This document shows, one piece after another, positions 11,226 through 20,075 of a stretch of DNA of 64,000 bases (the first letter of the stretch is position 1; the number at the start of each line of letters is the position of its first letter). A program made the translations under genes and the position numbers. Source of the DNA: Methylorubrum rhodinum. Its GTDB lineage: Bacteria; Pseudomonadota; Alphaproteobacteria; Rhizobiales; Beijerinckiaceae. The notes under the pieces are model-generated. The model did not search any database, was not told the origin of the DNA, and worked only from the letters and a program-made list of their open reading frames with translations. The stretch spans positions 31,254-95,253 of the forward strand of contig NZ_JACHOP010000022.1 of NCBI RefSeq assembly GCF_014199935.1, written 5' to 3'.

Positions 11226-12098
11226 ATGACCGATCCCCTCACGAAATACCCGCGCCCGCCCTTCCCCGAGCAGCCCCAGAGTTTTCCGGGCAAGACGCCG
11301 AAGATGCAGCCCGAGCCGGACCACGGCGAGGCGAGCTACCGGGGTGCGGGCAAGCTCGACGGCAAGGCCGCTCTGATCACCGGCGGCGACAGCGGCATCG
11401 GCCGGGCGGTCGCCATCGCCTATGCCCGCGAGGGCGCGGACGTGGCCATCGCCTACCTGCCCGAGGAGCAGGCGGACGCCGAGGCCGTGGGCCAGTGGAT
11501 CGAGAAGGCGGGGAAGCGCGCCCTGCTGCTGCCCGGCGACATCAAGGACGCCGCCTTCGCCCGCGAGATCGTGGAGCGCACGGCCAAAGCGTTCGGCCGC
11601 CTCGACGTGCTGGTGAACAACGCCGCCTTTCAGGAGCCGAACCGGGGCCTCGACGCGCTGGACGACGCGACGTTCGAAAAGCATTTCCGCACCAACGTGT
11701 TCGGCGCCTTCTACGCCACCAAGGCGGCTTTGGCGCATCTGCCGCCGGGCGGCAGCGTGATCTTCACCTCCTCGGTGAACTCCAAGCACCCGATGCCGAC
11801 GCTGATGGCCTACAGCGCCACCAAGGGCGCGCTCAGCAACATGGTGCTCAGCCTCGCGCAACTGCTCGCCGAGAAGGGCATCCGCGTGAACGGCGTGCTG
11901 CCGGGCCCGATCTGGACGCCGTTCATCCCCGCCGGGATGAGCCAGGACGCGGTGAAGACGTTCGGCAGCCAAGTCCCCTTCGACCGCCCCGGCCAGCCGG
12001 CCGAGTTGGCCTCCGCCTACGTGATGCTCGCGTCCGAGGAGAGCAGCTACACCTCCGGCGCGCTGATCACGGTCGCGGGCGCCATGCCGGTGCTGTGA
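11226..12098 (+). CDS. SDR-family oxidoreductase (YghA/GSP39-like)
   Basis: An NAD(P)-dependent short-chain dehydrogenase of 290 residues. The roughly 45-residue Pro-rich N-terminal lead (KYPRPPFPEQPQSFPGKTP) marks the YghA/general-stress-protein-39 subgroup. The coenzyme loop is TGGDSGIGR near 52-60, followed by NNAAFQEP, the catalytic Ser in TSSVNS and YSATK near 197-201, then LPGPIWTPFIP. Members are often stress-induced and reduce small aldehydes or ketones; the physiological substrate is unclear. It stands alone between repeats. Confidence 0.88.
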   Translation: MTDPLTKYPRPPFPEQPQSFPGKTPKMQPEPDHGEASYRGAGKLDGKAALITGGDSGIGRAVAIAYAREGADVAIAYLPEEQADAEAVGQWIEKAGKRALLLPGDIKDAAFAREIVERTAKAFGRLDVLVNNAAFQEPNRGLDALDDATFEKHFRTNVFGAFYATKAALAHLPPGGSVIFTSSVNSKHPMPTLMAYSATKGALSNMVLSLAQLLAEKGIRVNGVLPGPIWTPFIPAGMSQDAVKTFGSQVPFDRPGQPAELASAYVMLASEESSYTSGALITVAGAMPVL

Positions 12099-12100
12099 AA

Positions 12101-12222
12101 GTCCGGGTTCCCAAAGGGACCATCCCTTTGGCGGGGTTTGGAGCGGAGCCCCATGGGTGGCTTCGCCGACCAGGGCTCTGCCCTGGACCCGCGAAAGGAC
12201 GTAGTCCTTTCGAAACCTGGAC
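12101..12222. repeat. Inverted-repeat element with two hairpins (family F), convergent terminator region
   Basis: The ends GTCCGGGTT and AACCTGGAC are near-inverted. Two perfect hairpins lie inside: CCAAAGGGA-cca-TCCCTTTGG at 12111-12131 and CGAAAGGAC-gta-GTCCTTTCG at 12192-12212. GCGGGGTTTGGAGCGGAGCCCC lies between them. It sits exactly between two convergent genes and may terminate both. Confidence 0.7.
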
Positions 12223-12223
12223 T

Positions 12224-12619
12224 TCAGCCCTTCGGCCAGCGGCTCTGGAGGGTGGCGAGCATCTCGACCGCGTCCTGCGAGATGCCGGCCTCGCGGGCGG
12301 CCGTGAGGGCGGGGTCCTCCGGCCGCGGCTCGGTGGGCCTCGTCTCGAACTGGCGGCGGTGGGCGTGGTCGAGGATGTCGGCGATGCGACTGCCGACCGC
12401 GACCGCGATGGCGGTCGAGTCCGGCCCCTCCGAGCGATGGACGTGCATCCGCTCCAGCGCCTCGGCGATCTGCCGCTCGAAGGCCTGGAACAGGTCGCCC
12501 GCCGCCTTCGGGTTCATCCGCATCAGCGCCGCGGCTGCCGCGCCGTAGGTCTCCTTGAGCATGTAGAGCGTCAGCCGCTCGACCGCCCGGTCGTCCTCGT
12601 CCATCGACTTGTCCGCCAT
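12224..12619 (-). CDS. Hypothetical protein, helical, 131 aa
   Basis: I do not recognise the family. The protein begins MADKSMDEDDRAVERLTLYM and is predicted mostly alpha-helical and acidic, with a central AAAALMRMNPKAAGDLFQAFE and a C-terminal helix around ISQDAVEMLATLQSRWP. There is no signal peptide, membrane segment or Cys motif. The start at 12619 was chosen because the upstream extension (to 12988) is Arg/Pro-rich out-of-family sequence. It ends within two bases of the hairpin element. The compact reading frame and normal codon use suggest a real gene. Confidence 0.6.
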   Translation of the reverse strand: MADKSMDEDDRAVERLTLYMLKETYGAAAAALMRMNPKAAGDLFQAFERQIAEALERMHVHRSEGPDSTAIAVAVGSRIADILDHAHRRQFETRPTEPRPEDPALTAAREAGISQDAVEMLATLQSRWPKG

Positions 12620-13059
12620 ACCGCCTGTCCTGTCGCGCTCGCCGTCTGCGGAACGCTTTTTCGACGACGTGGATTCCGGTTCGTCGAAAGAACGCGCGTC
12701 CGACGAGGACCTCGTGATCCGACCCGACGGGGTCGGGCACGGCTCCCGGGGCCGCCTCCGCAGGCGCCGATCATACCCTCGAAGCGAGAGAGTCTCATCC
12801 TGCCCTGTCATGTCGACGGACGACATGGGGAACGGCTTCGATCGCTTGTGAGTTGCGGCGCGTCGGGCCGTCAACCCATGCTCGGGCCGCACGCGCGCGG
12901 GGGGCGGGCGGCGGCCCCGCCGTCCGAAGGGAACGGCGGGGCGTGTCGTGTCCGCACGACGGAGCCGATACGCAACGCGGCTCGTCATGGACGATGCCCG
13001 GTTCAGGTTAGCCGGCCCTCAAGGCCCCGCTCCGGCCGCGGTCCCGGAATGGGATGGCG
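12620..13059. other. Gap between two minus-strand genes
   Basis: About 440 bases with no gene I can support. Open frames exist on both strands but translate to Arg/Pro-rich low-complexity sequence. It presumably holds the promoter of the 131-aa gene. No repeat family seen elsewhere in the window recurs here. Confidence 0.4.
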
Positions 13060-15786
13060 TCAGGGCGCCTCCTCGGCGGGCTTCTGGGCGAAGACGAGGC
13101 GCTGGTAGACGAGGCCGATGCCGATCAGGCAGGCGCCGAGCCCGAGGAAGGACAGGGCCCGCAAGGGCCCCTCCAGCCCGGCGAGATCGAACAGGAACGC
13201 CTTGAGGGTCGCGAGCCCGACCAGCGCGGCGGAGGCGAGGCGGGCGAGCGTCGAGCCGCGCCGGATCCCGTAGGCGAGCGCCAGCAGGCCGAGGACGAGC
13301 CACGCCGCCGAATAGGCGTACCACTCGGGCTGCCCGGTCTCGCGGTCGAGGCCGATCCGCTCCCCCTGGAAGCCGTGGCGGACAGTCAGGCACGTGCCGA
13401 GGAAGGCGAGGCCGAGCCCCAGCAGCCCCGCGGCCCGCACGAACCAGACCGGTCGCCGCCCCCGCGAGGCCCGCGCCAGGGCGAGCGCGGCGAGGGCCGG
13501 CGCGCCGTAGGCGAGAACGATGTCGTTGACGAGGATTCCGCCCGCCACCGGCTCGTCGGTGAGCAGAGGGTTGGCGGCGAGCCCCAGGCCGAGCGCCCCC
13601 TGCACCAGGGCGAGCGCGGCGAAGGCGAGCCCTCCGAACCGGATCACCGGCGAGGCGGCGGCCCCCGAGACGCGCCCCAGCACCAGGGAGAACCCGAGCG
13701 CGGAGAGCGTCGTCAGCCCCTGCTCGACGAGGCTGGTGCCGGGTGCGGCGAGGTCGCCGCCGTGGAGCGCGTGGCGGATCTGCAGGAAGACGAGCAGGCC
13801 CGCCAGCACGAGGCTCACCGCCTGGGCGACCTGCTCCGGGACATCCGGCGCGCCGCGGCGGATCACCCACGCGGCGAGGCCGAGGCACAGGGCCGGCAGG
13901 CCGTAGGCGATCAGCAGCCCGTTGAGGATCGGCGTTGCCGACAGGCCGGGGCCCGTCAGCAACGGATCCCAGGCCAGCCGCCCCGCCACCAGGGCGGCGA
14001 GCCCGGCCACGCACCAGCGGAGCGCCGGGATGTCGAGGCGCCGCGCGATGAGCCCGGTCGCGAGCGCCGCCCCGGCGAGCGCCGGGGTCAGCGAGCCGCC
14101 CGACAGCGCGAAGACGAGGCCGAGGCAGAGCGCCGCCACCGTGGCGGAGGCGAAGGCGCCGAGGCCGAGGGTCAGGGCCGGGGAGGGCGTGCCCTCGCCC
14201 TGTCGGCGGAAGAGGGCGGCGAGGCCGCAGAACAGGGCGGCGAGCGCCCCCGCCGCCGCGGCGAAGCCCGGTGCGACCGCGCCGCCGGAGAGCCGCAGAT
14301 AGGCGAGCGCCAGGGCGGCGAGCGGCCCGAGCGCCGCGCCCGCGGCGTAGGCGAGGGCGGTCGCGTAGGGCAGGCGGCTGCCGCCGAGGAGGCGCAGCGC
14401 TCCCGCCGCGACGATGGCGGCGGAGGCCGCGAGCGCGAACCACGGCAGCGCGCCCGGCGCGTCGGTGCCGAGCCACAGGCCGAGCGGGTCGTTCGCCGGC
14501 GCGACGGCGTCCGGTTCGAAGGCCGGCCCGAATTCCGGCCAGAGCGCGAGGGCGCCGGCCAGCGCCACGACCGCCACCGGCAGGCCGAGGGCGGCGGGCG
14601 CGGCGAGGAAGCCGGCGGCACTGGGCAGGGCCACCGCGGCGAGGGCCGCCGCGATCCAGCCGGCATGCGCGCCCTCGTCCGCGGTGAGGCCGAGCACCGC
14701 CCCGGCGACGAGGACGACGCCTGCGAGCGCCCCGGCGGCGAAGCGGTCGAGGCGGGCCTCCGTCTGCGCCACGGCCCGGCCCGGCAGCACGGCGAGCACC
14801 AGGGCGGCGAGCGCGCCCTGCAGCACGAGATCGGCCTGCGCCGCCCCGCCCCCGGCGGCGTGGAGCGCCATCAGCACCGCCCATGCCGCCGCGCCGAGCC
14901 CGCCCGCGACGGCCAGCGCGCGCCAACCTTTGAGCCACGCGAAGCCGTAGGCGCTGCCCGCCACCACGGGCAGGTAGAGGGCGAGCGGCCACAGGCTCGC
15001 CGAGCCGCCGCCGACGAGGAGCGGCGTCGCCATGGCGCCGACGAGGCCGATGCCGGCGAGCGCCGGCCCGTGCAGCAGTGCGGCGGCCATGGCGGCGAGC
15101 CCCGTCGCGGCGAGCCCGGAGAAGGCCGCGAGGGGCCCGAGGAAGCCGTAGAGGGCATGCGCCGCGTAGAGCGCGCCGAACAGGGCGACGGTGCCCGCGG
15201 CGGTGACGACCGCCGGCACGTCGGGCCAAGTGGGAGGGGTCGACGCTTCTCCTCGCAGGCGCCTCCGTAAAAGCTCGCCCGCGGCGAGCAGCCCGAGCGC
15301 CAGGAGCACGGCGCCCGCGACCCGCACGCCGGGGCCGAAAAAGCCCCGCTCGGCCGAGTAGCGCACCAGCAGGGCGGCGCCGAAGGCGAGTGCCAGCCCG
15401 CCGACCCAGACGGTCCAGCGGGTGCCGAACCGCTCCTCCAGGGAGGGGCGTGCTGCGGCCGGGCGCGCGGCTTGGGGAGGAGCTTGGGGCGGAGGTTGCG
15501 GCCCGATCTTCGGAGCAGTCTTCGGAGCAGTTTCGGCACTCTGGGCCCGCGGCTCCGGCGGGGCAGGGACCGGCTGCGGGGGAGGCGCGTCGGCGCGGGG
15601 GGCGTCCGGTGCGAGCGGCCGCGGGCCGGCCTCGCGTGCGGACGACGCTCTCTCCCAGACGGCGAGGCGCCGCTCCAGCTCGGCGATGCGCCCGCGCTGC
15701 ACCAGCGCCACGATCAGGCCCGCCGGGCCGGACACCGCCAGGGCGAGCCCGACGAGGGCGAGGAAGAGGAAGATGCTGTCGTCCAT
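13060..15786 (-). CDS. DUF2339-family large integral membrane protein
   Basis: A 908-residue inner-membrane protein of unknown function. It opens with a membrane helix (FLFLALVGLALAVSGPAG) and a short coiled segment (RGRIAELERRLAVWE). A Pro/Ala/Gln-rich cytoplasmic linker of about 80 residues follows, then the family hallmark around residue 125, FGTRWTVWVGGLALAFGAAL. From there to the C-terminus it is almost continuously hydrophobic, with more than twenty potential membrane segments. No enzymatic motif is visible. The family is widespread but uncharacterised. The opposite strand also stays open for long stretches because of GC bias, but only this frame reads as protein. Confidence 0.88.
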   Translation of the reverse strand: MDDSIFLFLALVGLALAVSGPAGLIVALVQRGRIAELERRLAVWERASSAREAGPRPLAPDAPRADAPPPQPVPAPPEPRAQSAETAPKTAPKIGPQPPPQAPPQAARPAAARPSLEERFGTRWTVWVGGLALAFGAALLVRYSAERGFFGPGVRVAGAVLLALGLLAAGELLRRRLRGEASTPPTWPDVPAVVTAAGTVALFGALYAAHALYGFLGPLAAFSGLAATGLAAMAAALLHGPALAGIGLVGAMATPLLVGGGSASLWPLALYLPVVAGSAYGFAWLKGWRALAVAGGLGAAAWAVLMALHAAGGGAAQADLVLQGALAALVLAVLPGRAVAQTEARLDRFAAGALAGVVLVAGAVLGLTADEGAHAGWIAAALAAVALPSAAGFLAAPAALGLPVAVVALAGALALWPEFGPAFEPDAVAPANDPLGLWLGTDAPGALPWFALAASAAIVAAGALRLLGGSRLPYATALAYAAGAALGPLAALALAYLRLSGGAVAPGFAAAAGALAALFCGLAALFRRQGEGTPSPALTLGLGAFASATVAALCLGLVFALSGGSLTPALAGAALATGLIARRLDIPALRWCVAGLAALVAGRLAWDPLLTGPGLSATPILNGLLIAYGLPALCLGLAAWVIRRGAPDVPEQVAQAVSLVLAGLLVFLQIRHALHGGDLAAPGTSLVEQGLTTLSALGFSLVLGRVSGAAASPVIRFGGLAFAALALVQGALGLGLAANPLLTDEPVAGGILVNDIVLAYGAPALAALALARASRGRRPVWFVRAAGLLGLGLAFLGTCLTVRHGFQGERIGLDRETGQPEWYAYSAAWLVLGLLALAYGIRRGSTLARLASAALVGLATLKAFLFDLAGLEGPLRALSFLGLGACLIGIGLVYQRLVFAQKPAEEAP

Positions 15787-15868
15787 GGGCCCGGCCGTCC
15801 GGTTCGGAAGGCGGCGAGCTTAGCGCGACCCGGGGGGGACGCGCGTGTGGCCCCTCACAAGCGGGCCC

Positions 15869-16120
15869 TCAGCGCATGTAGGCGAGGTGCAGCCGGCAGC
15901 CTTCACGCTCCACCACGGCGCACGCGCGGTCGATCGCCAGCGAGGCGATCGAGAGATGGACCGTGTCGGGAACGACGGCGCACGGATCGATCTCGACATC
16001 GACGCCGTCGGGTGAGGTATCCCACACGAGACAACCAATCGAGCCCTGGTGTCCGAGCGGTGAAATCAGTCCTACCTTGAAAGCGTCTTGGAGAAATAAA
16101 TCACGGCCCGCGTTCATCAT
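15869..16120 (-). CDS. Small PilZ-like domain protein
   Basis: An 83-residue protein resembling the short PilZ-domain proteins common in Methylobacterium. It has a beta-rich pattern with CLVWDTSPDGVDVEI, matching the D-x-S-x-x-G half of the c-di-GMP motif, then VHLSIASLAIDRACAVVERE and a C-terminal LHLAYMR strand. The N-terminal RxxxR half is not obvious, so nucleotide binding may be lost. A GGAGGT ribosome site precedes the two tandem ATG codons. It is divergent from the Crp/Fnr gene. Confidence 0.6.
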   Translation of the reverse strand: MMNAGRDLFLQDAFKVGLISPLGHQGSIGCLVWDTSPDGVDVEIDPCAVVPDTVHLSIASLAIDRACAVVEREGCRLHLAYMR

Positions 16121-16449
16121 GGCTTACCTCCGCGACCGCACCGGTTACGAGGATTAACATTACGATTACCGTCTTCCAAAAGCACGCGGGAAATTTTCCA
16201 TTCGCTGGCAAAAAACCGATTGCGCCGGGCGCCAGTTCATGAATGCGCGGCGGATGTTGCTTGTTCGTTCCGAACGAAAGCTTCCGTTCGTATCCCTGAG
16301 GGATCGATGCTCGGCGTGCCCGTTCCGGGCCTTCCGCGCCCGGCCGCTCCGGTCATCCACGGCGAAGGTGCGCGGGCCCGCCCGCGACGACTTGACCCGC
16401 CGCAGCGCCCGCCCCACGATCCGCCCCGCGCGAAGAAGGTTTTTGAGGC
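16121..16449. other. Divergent intergenic region, locally AT-rich
   Basis: The segment 16140-16215 is clearly AT-richer than its surroundings (ggattaacattacgattacc; gcaaaaaaccgatt) and is a likely promoter zone for the PilZ-like and Crp/Fnr genes. A GTTCCGAACGAAAGC/CTTCCGTTCG stretch near 16265-16290 contains an inverted TTCGTTCC/GAACGAA pair that could be a regulator site. No gene recognised. Confidence 0.35.
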
Positions 16450-17142
16450 GTGGCGACAGGCCGGTTGGCGAGCATCCCGTTCTTCAAGGAACCGGGTGTC
16501 GATCTCACTCCCTACGAGACGCGCTGCCACTGGCGGCGCTTCGACGAGAACGAGACGCTCGTCGATTACGACGACATCTCGACCGACGTGTACTTCCTCG
16601 CCACCGGCGAGGTGCGCATCCTCAACCGCTCGCAATCCGGCAAGGAGGTCATCCTCGGCGAGATGCGGGCGGGCGCCTTCTTCGGCGAACTCGCGGCGCT
16701 GGACGGGATCGGCCGCTCGGCCAACGTCACGGCGCTGACCCGCGGCGAGGTCTGCGTGGTGCCGGCCACCGTGTTCCGCCAGATCGTGTTCGCCTCCGAA
16801 TCCATCGCCGACCGGCTGTTCCGGCTGCTGGCCAAGCGCGTGCGCGAGCTGAACACCCGGCTGATGGAGCACGCCCTGCTCGACCTGCGCCACCGCCTCT
16901 ACGCGGAACTGCTGCGCCTCTCGGTGCCGCGGGCCGGCCATGACGGCGAGCGCGTCGTGACGCCGCCGCCCTACCACCACGTGCTCGCCGCCCGCATCGG
17001 CTGCCGCCGCGAGCAGGTGACCCGCGAGTTCACCGTGATGGCGGGCGAGGGCCTGATCGACCGCACCCGCGGCGCCCTCGTGATCCGCCGCCCCGACCTG
17101 CTGGAAGCGCGGGTGCAGGAGGCGCTGCGGGAAGACGCGTGA
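16450..17142 (+). CDS. Crp/Fnr-family transcriptional regulator
   Basis: A 230-residue cyclic-nucleotide-binding-type regulator. Residues 25-125 form the beta-roll (FLATGEVRILNRSQSGKEVI, GEMRAGAFFGELAALDG, RSANVTAL), followed by the dimer helix and a winged helix (VLAARIGCRREQVTREFTVM as recognition helix; EGLIDRTRGALVI as wing). It lacks the Fnr N-terminal Cys cluster, so oxygen sensing through 4Fe-4S is unlikely; the FFGELAALDG loop is compatible with cyclic nucleotide binding. The start is GTG. The ABC transporter genes begin about 40 bases downstream on the same strand, so it may control them. Confidence 0.88.
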   Translation: MATGRLASIPFFKEPGVDLTPYETRCHWRRFDENETLVDYDDISTDVYFLATGEVRILNRSQSGKEVILGEMRAGAFFGELAALDGIGRSANVTALTRGEVCVVPATVFRQIVFASESIADRLFRLLAKRVRELNTRLMEHALLDLRHRLYAELLRLSVPRAGHDGERVVTPPPYHHVLAARIGCRREQVTREFTVMAGEGLIDRTRGALVIRRPDLLEARVQEALREDA

Positions 17143-17183
17143 TAGGGATGAGCCAAGTCCTTCCGAGCCCCTGACCGATCGTC

Positions 17184-18284
17184 TTGCACGCCCCCGTCCC
17201 GCCTTCCGCCCCGCTGCTCGGCATCGAGCGGATCACCAAACGCTTCGGCCCCCATACGGCCGTCGACGGCGTCTCCCTCGACCTCGCGGGGGGAGAAGTC
17301 TTCTGCCTGCTCGGCCCCTCGGGCTGCGGCAAGAGCACCCTGCTGCGGCTCATCGCCGGCTTCGAGACGCCGGATGCCGGGGCGATCCGCCTCGACGGGG
17401 CGGACCTGACCGCGCTGCCGCCGCATCGGCGGCCGGTCAACATGATGTTCCAGTCCTACGCGCTGTTCCCGCACATGAGCGTGGCGGCCAATGTCGGCTA
17501 CGGACTCAAGGGGTTGGGCCTGGACCGAAAGCAGGCGGCCGAGCGCGTCGCCGGGCTGATGAGGCTCGTGCGGCTCGAAGGCTTCGAGGCGCGACGCCCC
17601 GAAAAGCTCTCGGGCGGGCAGCGGCAGCGGGTGGCGCTCGCCCGCGCGCTGGCGCGGGAACCCAAGCTCCTGCTCCTCGACGAGCCGCTCGGCGCCCTCG
17701 ACCGCACCTTGCGCGAGGAGACTCAAGGCGAGCTGCGGGCGATCCAGCGGCGGCTCGGCACCGGCTTCGTCGTCGTCACCCACGATCCCGCGGAGGCGAT
17801 GGCGCTCGCCGACCGAATCGGCGTGATGGAACGCGGGCGCCTCGTCCAGGTCGGTCCGGCGCGCGACCTCTACGAGCGCCCGGCGAGCCGCTTCGTCGCC
17901 GGACTCTTGGGGGACGTGAACCTGATCGAGGGTCGGCTCGGGCCGGACGAGCCCGGCGGCATCCGCACCGTCGAGACCGCGCTCGGACCCGTCCGCGCCA
18001 GCGGGGAGGGCGCGGCGGGCGCCGCCGTGGTGGTCGCGGTGCGGCCCGAGCGGCTGAGCCTCGACGGGGCGGGCGGCCTGCCCGGCACGCTCCAAGGGAC
18101 ACTTGAAGGGACACTTGTCGAGCAGACCTTCCTCGGCGACCGGATCCGCTCGCGGATCAGGATGGCCGACGGCTCGGTGCTGCGCGCCTCCGCGGCCTTG
18201 CCGATGACGGGGCCGATGCCGGCGGTCGGCGCGACCGTCACGGTCGCAATTCCCATTGATGCCGCTCGGGTGCTGCCGGCATGA
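17184..18284 (+). CDS. Polyamine-type ABC transporter ATP-binding protein (PotA/PotG-like)
   Basis: Energises import through the two permeases that follow. It has the Walker A GPSGCGKST near 44-52, Q-loop MMFQSYALFPHM, signature LSGGQRQRVALARAL, Walker B LLLLDEPLGALD and H-loop VVTHDPAEAM. The C-terminal third is a TOBE domain (VAVRPERLSL), as in the spermidine/putrescine and iron(III) subfamily. The start is TTG at 17184 without a clear ribosome site, so it may be slightly misplaced. Its stop overlaps the next start (ATGA), showing translational coupling. No periplasmic binding protein gene is in the cluster. Confidence 0.88.
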   Translation: MHAPVPPSAPLLGIERITKRFGPHTAVDGVSLDLAGGEVFCLLGPSGCGKSTLLRLIAGFETPDAGAIRLDGADLTALPPHRRPVNMMFQSYALFPHMSVAANVGYGLKGLGLDRKQAAERVAGLMRLVRLEGFEARRPEKLSGGQRQRVALARALAREPKLLLLDEPLGALDRTLREETQGELRAIQRRLGTGFVVVTHDPAEAMALADRIGVMERGRLVQVGPARDLYERPASRFVAGLLGDVNLIEGRLGPDEPGGIRTVETALGPVRASGEGAAGAAVVVAVRPERLSLDGAGGLPGTLQGTLEGTLVEQTFLGDRIRSRIRMADGSVLRASAALPMTGPMPAVGATVTVAIPIDAARVLPA

Positions 18285-19195
18285 GCGGGCGCTTGGCGCG
18301 GCTCATCGTGCGCGGCTTGCCGCTCCTGTGGCTGGTGCTGTTCTTCCTCGTGCCCTTCGCGGTGACGCTGAAGATCAGCTTCTCCTCCCCTGCCACCGCC
18401 CAGCCGCCCTACCTGCCGGTGATCGACTGGCAGGGCGGGCTGGAGGGCTGGCGCGAATTCCTCGAAGCGCTCGACTTCCAGAACTACCGCATGATCGCGG
18501 AGGACGCGCTCTACCGCGACGCCGCCCTCTCCTCGCTGGGCTATGCCGGCCTCGCCACCGCGATCCTGGCGCTGATCGGCACGCCCACCGCCTACGCCAT
18601 GGCCCGCGCGTCGGAGCGCTGGCAGCCGATCCTCGTGGCGCTGGTGATCGTGCCGTTCTGGACGAGCTTTCTCATTCGCGTCTACGCCTGGATCGCGATC
18701 CTCAAGCCCGAGGGGCTGCTCAACGGCGCCCTGATGAAGCTCGGGCTGATCGGAAGCCCGCTGCCGATCCTCGACTCCCCCTACGGCGTGCTGATCGGCC
18801 TGACCTACGCCTACCTCCCCTTCATGGTGCTGCCGCTCTACGCGGTGATGAGCCGGCTCGACCCGACGCTGCTGGAGGCCGCTGCCGATCTCGGCGCCGG
18901 GCGGATGCGGGCGTTCTTCACGCTCACCCTGCCGCTCGCCCTGCCGGGGCTGGCGGCGGGCGCGCTGCTCTGCTTCATCCCGATGGTCGGCGAGTTCATC
19001 ATCCCCGACCTGCTCGGGGGCTCGGACACGCTGATGCTCGGGCGCGTCCTGTGGAGCGAGTTTTTTTCGAATCGTGATTGGCCGTTGGCCTCGGCGGTCG
19101 CGGTGCTGCTGCTGTTCCTGATCGTCGGGCCCGTGGTGCTGTTCCGCGAGGCGGAGCTGCGCCGCGAAGAGGCCGCCGAGGGGAGGGGGCGGTGA
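18281..19195 (+). CDS. ABC transporter permease (PotB/PotH-like)
   Basis: Inner-membrane permease of 304 residues with about six membrane segments, starting with LPLLWLVLFFLVPFAVTLKI. The EAA cytoplasmic loop contacting the ATPase is recognisable as EAAADLGAGRMRAFFTLTLP near 204-223. FWTSFLIRVYAWI is characteristic of the polyamine permease family. The gene overlaps the ATPase gene by 4 bases and the next permease by 4 bases, so the three are one operon. Confidence 0.9.
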   Translation: MSGRLARLIVRGLPLLWLVLFFLVPFAVTLKISFSSPATAQPPYLPVIDWQGGLEGWREFLEALDFQNYRMIAEDALYRDAALSSLGYAGLATAILALIGTPTAYAMARASERWQPILVALVIVPFWTSFLIRVYAWIAILKPEGLLNGALMKLGLIGSPLPILDSPYGVLIGLTYAYLPFMVLPLYAVMSRLDPTLLEAAADLGAGRMRAFFTLTLPLALPGLAAGALLCFIPMVGEFIIPDLLGGSDTLMLGRVLWSEFFSNRDWPLASAVAVLLLFLIVGPVVLFREAELRREEAAEGRGR

Positions 19196-19968
19196 GCGCC
19201 TTCGTCCGCATCGCGCTGGGCCTCGCCCTCGCCTTCCTCTACGCGCCGATCCTCGTGCTGATCGTCTATTCCTTCAACGATTCGAAGCTCGTCACCGTCT
19301 GGGGCGGGTTCTCGACCCGCTGGTACGCGGTGCTGTTCGCCGACGGGCCGCTGATCGCCGCGGCTCTGGTCTCGCTCAAGGTGGCGCTGCTCTCGGCCGC
19401 CATCGCGGGCGTGCTCGGGACGCTCGCCGCGCTCGCCCTCGACCGGCACGGGCGCTTTGCCGGGCGCGGCGCCTATACCGGGCTGCTCTATGCCCCGATG
19501 GTGATGCCCGAGGTCATCACCGGGCTGTCGCTGCTGCTGCTGTTCGTCGGCATCGGTTTGGATCGGGGCATCGCCACTATCGTGATCGCGCACGCCACCT
19601 TCGCCACCGGCTTCGTCGCCGTGGTGGTGGGCGCGCGCCTGAAAGGCCTCGACCGCGCGCTGGAGGAGGCCGCGGCCGACCTCGGCGCCTCACCGGCCCG
19701 CGTGTTCTTCGGCATCACCCTGCCGCTGATCGCCCCCTCGGTGGCGGCCGGCTTCCTGCTCGCCTTCACCCTGTCGCTCGACGACCTCGTGATTGCGAGC
19801 TTCGTCTCCGGCCCCGGCGCCACCACCCTGCCGATGCGGCTCTACAGCCAGGTCCGGCTCGGGCTGAACCCGGAGATCAACGCCGCCTCGACCCTGATGA
19901 TCGCGACCGTCGGGCTGGTGGTGCTGGCGGCCTCGTGGCTGACGGCGCGGCGGGGGCAGGGGGCGTAG
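19192..19968 (+). CDS. ABC transporter permease (PotC/PotI-like)
   Basis: Second permease of the importer, 258 residues. The start is GTG at 19192 overlapping the previous stop (GTGA); the frame is open farther upstream but that part is the other permease read out of frame. The N-terminus LGLALAFLYAPILVLIVYSF and the segment FNDSKLVTVWGGFSTRWY match PotC/PotI proteins. The EAA loop is EAAADLGASPARVFFGITLP. LSLDDLVIASFVSGPGATTLP is a strong family block. Predicted substrate class is putrescine/spermidine or a related cation. Confidence 0.9.
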   Translation: MSAFVRIALGLALAFLYAPILVLIVYSFNDSKLVTVWGGFSTRWYAVLFADGPLIAAALVSLKVALLSAAIAGVLGTLAALALDRHGRFAGRGAYTGLLYAPMVMPEVITGLSLLLLFVGIGLDRGIATIVIAHATFATGFVAVVVGARLKGLDRALEEAAADLGASPARVFFGITLPLIAPSVAAGFLLAFTLSLDDLVIASFVSGPGATTLPMRLYSQVRLGLNPEINAASTLMIATVGLVVLAASWLTARRGQGA

Positions 19969-19989
19969 GGGTGCTCTACGGACTTGGAC

Positions 19990-20008
19990 TATAACGCTCT
20001 GCGTTATA
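19990..20008. promoter_or_regulatory. Palindromic operator candidate upstream of the toxin-antitoxin pair
   Basis: TATAACGC-tct-GCGTTATA is a perfect 8+8 inverted repeat with a 3-base spacer, AT-rich in a GC-rich region. It lies about 70 bases before the toxin start. Its size and place fit the autoregulatory operator of a helix-turn-helix antitoxin of the HigA type, possibly overlapping the promoter -10. Confidence 0.65.
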
Positions 20009-20075
20009 CAAACGAGCCCGACGATGCGTTCCGCTGTCGATGCGGGTCGCGCCGGGCCGCAGCGGGAGGCCGTGA

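Noticed and set aside
8079..12740. A 1553-codon open frame on the minus strand
   Set aside because: It is antisense to the FAD oxidase and SDR genes, is Arg/Gly/Ala-rich with no domain, and results from GC bias at codon position three.
13054..15270. A 738-codon plus-strand open frame antisense to the DUF2339 gene
   Set aside because: Highly Gly/Arg/Glu-rich low complexity; the opposite strand reads as a typical multi-helix membrane protein.
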